From: Phycomyces blakesleeanus NRRL 1555(-)
Taxonomy: Eukaryota; Mucoromycota; Mucoromycetes; Mucorales; Phycomycetaceae
Direction: 5' to 3'
NCBI RefSeq assembly: GCF_001638985.1
Contig: NW_017265139.1
Location: 1 to 64,000, forward strand
Length of the DNA stretch: 64,000 nucleotides
How positions within the stretch are numbered: position 1 is the stretch's first letter; each line of letters begins with the position of its first letter. The notes under the pieces are model-generated. The model saw only the letters and a list, made by a program, of their open reading frames with translations, was not told the DNA's origin and searched no databases. The position numbers and the translations under genes are program-made. Positions 59,859-64,000 of this stretch are shown here, piece by piece.

Positions 59859-60681
59859 TTATCTTTGTGTATTAAGATTTCTAAAGCGGGAAGAGTTTGC
59901 ATTTCTAAGAGTGTCTATAAGATTCATTGCTTCCTCAAGTAAACCACTAATCACTTGTAATTTGGCTTCATCAATTCCTGGAATCTCCATCAACTGCTCT
60001 AAGTCTTCTCTTTGATTATAAAGTGTTGTATTCTGGGCCATGATTCTTTGCAACCAAACAGAATTGTTTCTACCACTTACAACAACTATGTTTGTTTCAT
60101 TTTCAACTTCCTCATTAACAACTGCCACTTCATGCTCAGATGCAAGCGATCTTTGCAGTTGGAGGTGGTTGCTTTCCCTTTGAACTATATACGCAAAGTC
60201 TAGACCAATAAATCTCTTTAGGAGATATGCGTGTTTACAGGGAATTTGACGTGAAGCAAAATTGGGACAAGTGCAATTTTGTATCAAATTGTTTGATACA
60301 TTAACCTGATACCATTGTGCTTCACCTGTAAATAACTTTACTGTCTACTTGCTGTTAGAGTCCTCCATGCTATTGCCAATCTTATTAAGAGGATTAATGA
60401 TCATGAAAGGGAGCATGTCATCTTGTATGGTATTGGCAGAAAAAGAGTGTCGAGCAAGTTCATTTTCAATCGGATCCATTTGTCCATTTTGTATATGGAT
60501 TCGTTCCACTTCTTCGTCGTAAAAGAACTCCACATCGTTTGTCAAAATAAAGACAAGACGGTCCAATCGTCTTATGCGAGTACAGCCAAAGTATATTGTT
60601 TTCAATTGGTTGTGCCACGATTCGATGTAATTGTTTGTCAAATATCTTTGGTGATCATTTGCAACATATGGCCTTCCCCAT
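59859..60681 (-). pseudogene. C-terminal remnant of a MULE-type transposase with SWIM zinc finger
   Basis: Frame on the - strand entering at the LTR boundary (W-GRPYVANDHQRYL), then TNNYIESWHNQLKTIYFG, the end of the MULE transposase domain. Next comes an in-frame TAG at 60345-60347, then KLFTGEAQWYQVNVSNN and a SWIM finger CTCPNFASRQIPCKH (C-x-C-x9-C-x-H), and a Leu/Glu-rich tail to the stop at 59859. The frame is otherwise open across the TAG, so this is a nonsense mutation in an old gene. The N-terminal catalytic part is missing: the coding frame is cut at 60682 by an LTR fragment. A possible upstream remnant (open frame on the - strand, about 61076-61218) lies on the far side of that LTR. 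Confidence 0.75.
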
Positions 60682-61075
60682 TGTTGTAAATGAGTATTGA
60701 CTACTACTGTAATTGAGAATAAGTCTGAAGGAAATAATATAAGGCCTCAGCTATTCCAGTCAAAGGTATCTACCAATTACTTTATTATTTAACACACAGG
60801 TTTAGCATGCATGATAGTGATTATATTTCATATGATGATATCACCATAATATGGGATACATCAGTGGATTATTATAAGCATTATTATAACTCATAAACAC
60901 ATTTACTTTCGATGTTAATACTTCATTGGGACTACACACATTTATATAATTAATCATACATTAATTATCCCAAGATCACGTTGCTTTGATTAAGGCTCAG
61001 ATAGGATCGATTATCTGATCTCAGTCATATAATTTTCCTAATCCAAAATAATATAAATGGCAGTAGTAGTTCAGT
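60682..61075 (+). repeat. truncated LTR (first 394 bp) of the Ty3/Gypsy family
   Basis: Matches the first 394 bp of the intact LTR with about ten substitutions (for example ACTACTACTG for ACTACTGCTG). It stops within GTAGTTCAGT, just downstream of the TATA box; the last 138 bp are missing. No target duplication is visible. It is clearly older than the intact element. Confidence 0.92.
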
Positions 61076-61788
61076 ATTTACCTTTTCTATTATTGAGATG
61101 ATAGATAGTGCTGTTAAATGTTCTGAACTCGTCAGAAAAGTAGAGACATTTATAAGTTGATATATTTGACAATTGACATCTGAAGCAGGCTCAAAACTAC
61201 CTTTTTCAGAACCAGGATTTTATCAAAATTTGGAAAATTTGTCCAAATTTCAATTTGCAAGATGGTATTTTTTCATATTAAATAAGACAAAACTTATAGG
61301 GAATACATGTATGTGTGTCTTATCTATATCGTGCATAATTCATAGCTACTGTAAATACATTTTCATGGAGATACAGCTTATTTATTCAATGTATCATGGA
61401 GGAAATATGAATATAATATGCCAGGAAAACTATGTAAGACATGATTTGTCCTTATTTTTTTTTTGGAGCAATAGTTGAGAATATTTAACAACACTATCTA
61501 CTAACTCAAAATGTTCAAAAAAAAATTAAGAATTAAAAGCTGTTTTTTATTTTTTATTATAGTTTCTTATCTGTTTATTTTTTATATAAGATTCTACTAT
61601 TAAAATATTTCAGCAGTTTTATATATTTAGACTTTACTTTTGCAGTTACTTAATTTCTTAAATGATAGACTTTTACTAATATAAATTTGAAATATTTTCA
61701 ATTTATAAACAGCTAAAAATAGTGCTTAGTTGTTTATAAAAAACAAATTTAGATTTTCTACTTTTGCCTATAAATATCAGCAATCTTA

Positions 61789-62604
61789 CGGGGACGACAT
61801 TTTCAGGATGGGGCACTACCTTTTTTTGCCAGACTAATTTTTTGTGGCTACTTGCCCGAAGTCCGACGTCTTTTCTCCAATCCTTCCGAACAAAACGATG
61901 TGTCCTAAAATTCCTAATTCATTTAAATATAAAACCTTCTTTTCTATTGTATACTCATCTCATAAAAGCTATTGATTAATTGTATTGAAAAAAAAGTCTC
62001 GGAGATAGCAAAGAGACTACTTTGCTCATTGTAGATTAGCAATTAAAAATTATGGTGTTAATAAGTACTTTCTAGAAATTATATCAATATGAATCCTATC
62101 AATAAGAATACCCATTTTTTCTATTGAGAGGAGTATTTTTTTTGCCCAAAAACCTCTTCCTGTCTCACCAGTTGAAAGTTACAGTGGTACGACACTAGTA
62201 ATTTCAAAGATGCAATAGTTTGTATCTGTAACTAGATAGAGTAAACCAACTCGAGAGTACTTGAAATATGTCATAAGGGAAGGGCACGTCGTTTCTTGTT
62301 ATGATATTATGTCTTGAAGTAGCATGTTAGGTAACTATTTTATTATTCTCGATATATCCGTTAATACATTGCAGGTAGTATAAGGCTTTAAGTATATCAT
62401 TATATATTTAAGGGGATACTTTTACACTTAGCCAAAGCTATTATCCTGCCTTATATTAAAGTATTATTATGATAAGTATGAATCCTTACGGACCAGATAT
62501 AATTATCTGATACCGAACAGCAAGTTACAATTTGTGGTCTGGTAAAACCAAAATAACATTTCCCGTCAAAAAGATAGTGCCCCATCTTGAAAATGTCGTC
62601 CCCC
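61789..62604. mobile_element. 816-bp non-autonomous DNA transposon with terminal inverted repeats and TA flanks
   Basis: The left end GGGGACGACATTTTCA (61790-61805, continuing GGATGGGGCACTACC) is repeated in inverse orientation at the right end (62573-62603) with two mismatches over 31 bases. TA at 61787-61788 and TA at 62605-62606 fit the target duplication of Tc1/mariner/pogo-type elements. The interior is AT-rich and encodes no transposase, so it would depend on a partner elsewhere. Confidence 0.8.
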
Positions 62605-62769
62605 TAATATTAGCGGTGTAGCATACGTGTGCCTGGAGCGTAACAGTTCCATAGATTGTTAACTTACCAGATTTATTAGTAAGAAGGAACTAATGTTTCG
62701 TTGTGGAGTCTGTTCTTCACTCAATTGTGGTATGTATACTACAATGGTGATACTGTAGATATAATATAT

Positions 62770-62946
62770 GTATATTTATATATCCCATCTTATAGTAATA
62801 ATAAATAAAGTCAATTATGTATATTATGATCTATATATTAAGTAATATGATAAAAGCAAATCCATTTGACTGGAATAGCTGAGAATATTATTTTATCCTT
62901 CAATCTTACTCTCAGATTCAGCAATAATCCATACTTATTTACAATA
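62770..62946 (-). repeat. old LTR-like fragment, copy 2 (inverted)
   Basis: Read on the - strand from 62946 it begins TATTGTAAATAAGTAT and matches copy 1 (58509-58690) through about 175 bp (TGCTGAATCTGAGAGTAAGA, GATAAAATAATAT, CATAATATACATAATTGA). The two copies face each other across 4.4 kb. Confidence 0.65.
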
Positions 62947-63089
62947 AATGTAAATAAAAAATGAAGTTTTTATATAAACTATTTGAAATGATATTATTTT
63001 GAATTTATCAAGAGATTGTATGATTTTTCTAACTTATATTATAAGATATAAATATTTCTATTTCAGTAATTTTATTTAAATAAAGAATC

Positions 63090-63160
63090 CTTAGAACATC
63101 TTCAGCAGTATTTAATTTTAGATAAAATAAAAGTTAGCCGAGTGCTGAAGATGCTCCAAG
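63090..63160. repeat. 71-bp hairpin/MITE-like inverted repeat
   Basis: CTTAGAACATCTTCAGCA (63090-63107) is inverted as TGCTGAAGATGCTCCAAG (63143-63160), 16 of 18 positions pairing, around a 35-base AT-rich loop. It could be a tiny MITE or a fold-back element. Confidence 0.6.
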
Positions 63161-64000
63161 TGTTTTGTTAATATTTTTCTAAATACTCAAACCAATAAAC
63201 ATTTATAATTATAGTAAGTGTCAAGTTGATTTTTGGGCACAGGTTTATTAGAAATAAATATAAGAGATAGTTACAAATGAGCCAAAAGGGCAAATAAAAA
63301 TATCTGACTTGAAAAATTCTGTGATAACGCATGAATTTATTATACAGTTACTAGTAGACCAAAGAAAATAATACATAAAATAAGATCTGATCAAATTAAT
63401 TTCTACAAGATATTAAAGAATCTTCTGGAAAAGAAGCTTGATATTTTTTACAGAATACCATACCAGTACTAAAATAAAACAGTTCGTCTATTAATGAAAA
63501 ATACCAAAATAAAAGGCACTAGATTCATCTATATTACATGTAAAGAACATTTATTAGAATCATTAAATTATGAAATTGTATTATCTTATACTTAGCTATT
63601 CAGTATATACATATACATATCTTAAAATACGACATTTGCTTGGTGGGTTAATATAAATTATCCAAAAACGATATATAAATACCACTAAAAGCATAAGAAT
63701 AAGCTTTAAGTAATACAATATATTACTCAATTAACATAAATGAGTACTTTATTTACATTTAACCCAACCTAGTAAAAAAATACTAAAAAGGACAGTTTAT
63801 GTATGTCATTAGCAATAAACTGTTTAGTTCTTAGTGATTAACATTTATTTTACTTTTTATATATCATTCTTTCCGAATTTGGATGAAACATTAGTACAAA
63901 AAGCAAAGATATTATTAAAGTTAACTCCCAAGATCAAATGGCTGACAATAATAGCATGATAAAGAAATGTTCAGAAGATAAAATGCATGTATCGGGGCAA
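63161..64000. other. AT-rich end of window without a supported gene
   Basis: No coding frame, RNA gene or repeat that I can support. Confidence 0.55.

Noticed and set aside
60326..60352. 27-nt GC-AG intron in the MULE remnant
   Set aside because: Far too short to be spliced, and the frame is continuous across it apart from a single TAG, so a nonsense mutation is the simpler reading.

Overview
The window looks like nuclear DNA of a Mucoromycotina (Mucorales-type) fungus. It has very AT-rich intergenic DNA, compact genes with many short introns, a carRP-type fused lycopene cyclase/phytoene synthase gene, a C-biased EF-1alpha gene and a single-ORF Ty3/Gypsy chromovirus. No species is assigned. 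Exon joins were worked out by eye from splice signals, frame continuity and family motifs; each multi-exon gene below closes in frame from ATG to stop.

Layout. 1-11 kb is gene-poor: the last 28 bp of an LTR, a 31-bp tandem array (about 22 units), a tRNA-like sequence and decayed coding DNA including a probable transposon relic. 11-16.2 kb holds two multi-spanning membrane proteins of unknown function. 16.6-27.5 kb is a gene-dense block: glycerol kinase (-), SHQ1 (+), a SAM-dependent methyltransferase with a 13-nt microexon and two GC-AG introns (-), a coiled-coil protein (-) and mitochondrial ribosomal protein bL35m (+). 27.5-34.8 kb has no gene I can support. 34.9-48.4 kb is a second gene block: an F-box protein (+), an N6-methyl-AMP/adenosine deaminase (+), a mitochondrial-type adenylate kinase-like protein (-), an acidic RGG protein (-), EF-1alpha (+) and a divergent carRP homologue (-).

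51-63 kb is a mobile-element zone. It holds an intact 6.16-kb Ty3/Gypsy element with apparently identical 532-bp LTRs and a GGATG target duplication, then tRNA-Arg(TCG), two old inverted LTR-like fragments, a broken MULE/SWIM-type transposase abutting a truncated LTR, an 816-bp element with terminal inverted repeats and TA flanks, and a 71-bp hairpin.

The genes are mostly unrelated housekeeping functions (glycerol metabolism, H/ACA snoRNP assembly, mitochondrial translation, nucleotide metabolism, translation elongation). The most unusual gene is the carRP homologue: its phytoene-synthase half keeps both Asp-rich motifs, its cyclase half has lost the paired-Glu motifs, and no carB partner lies beside it.
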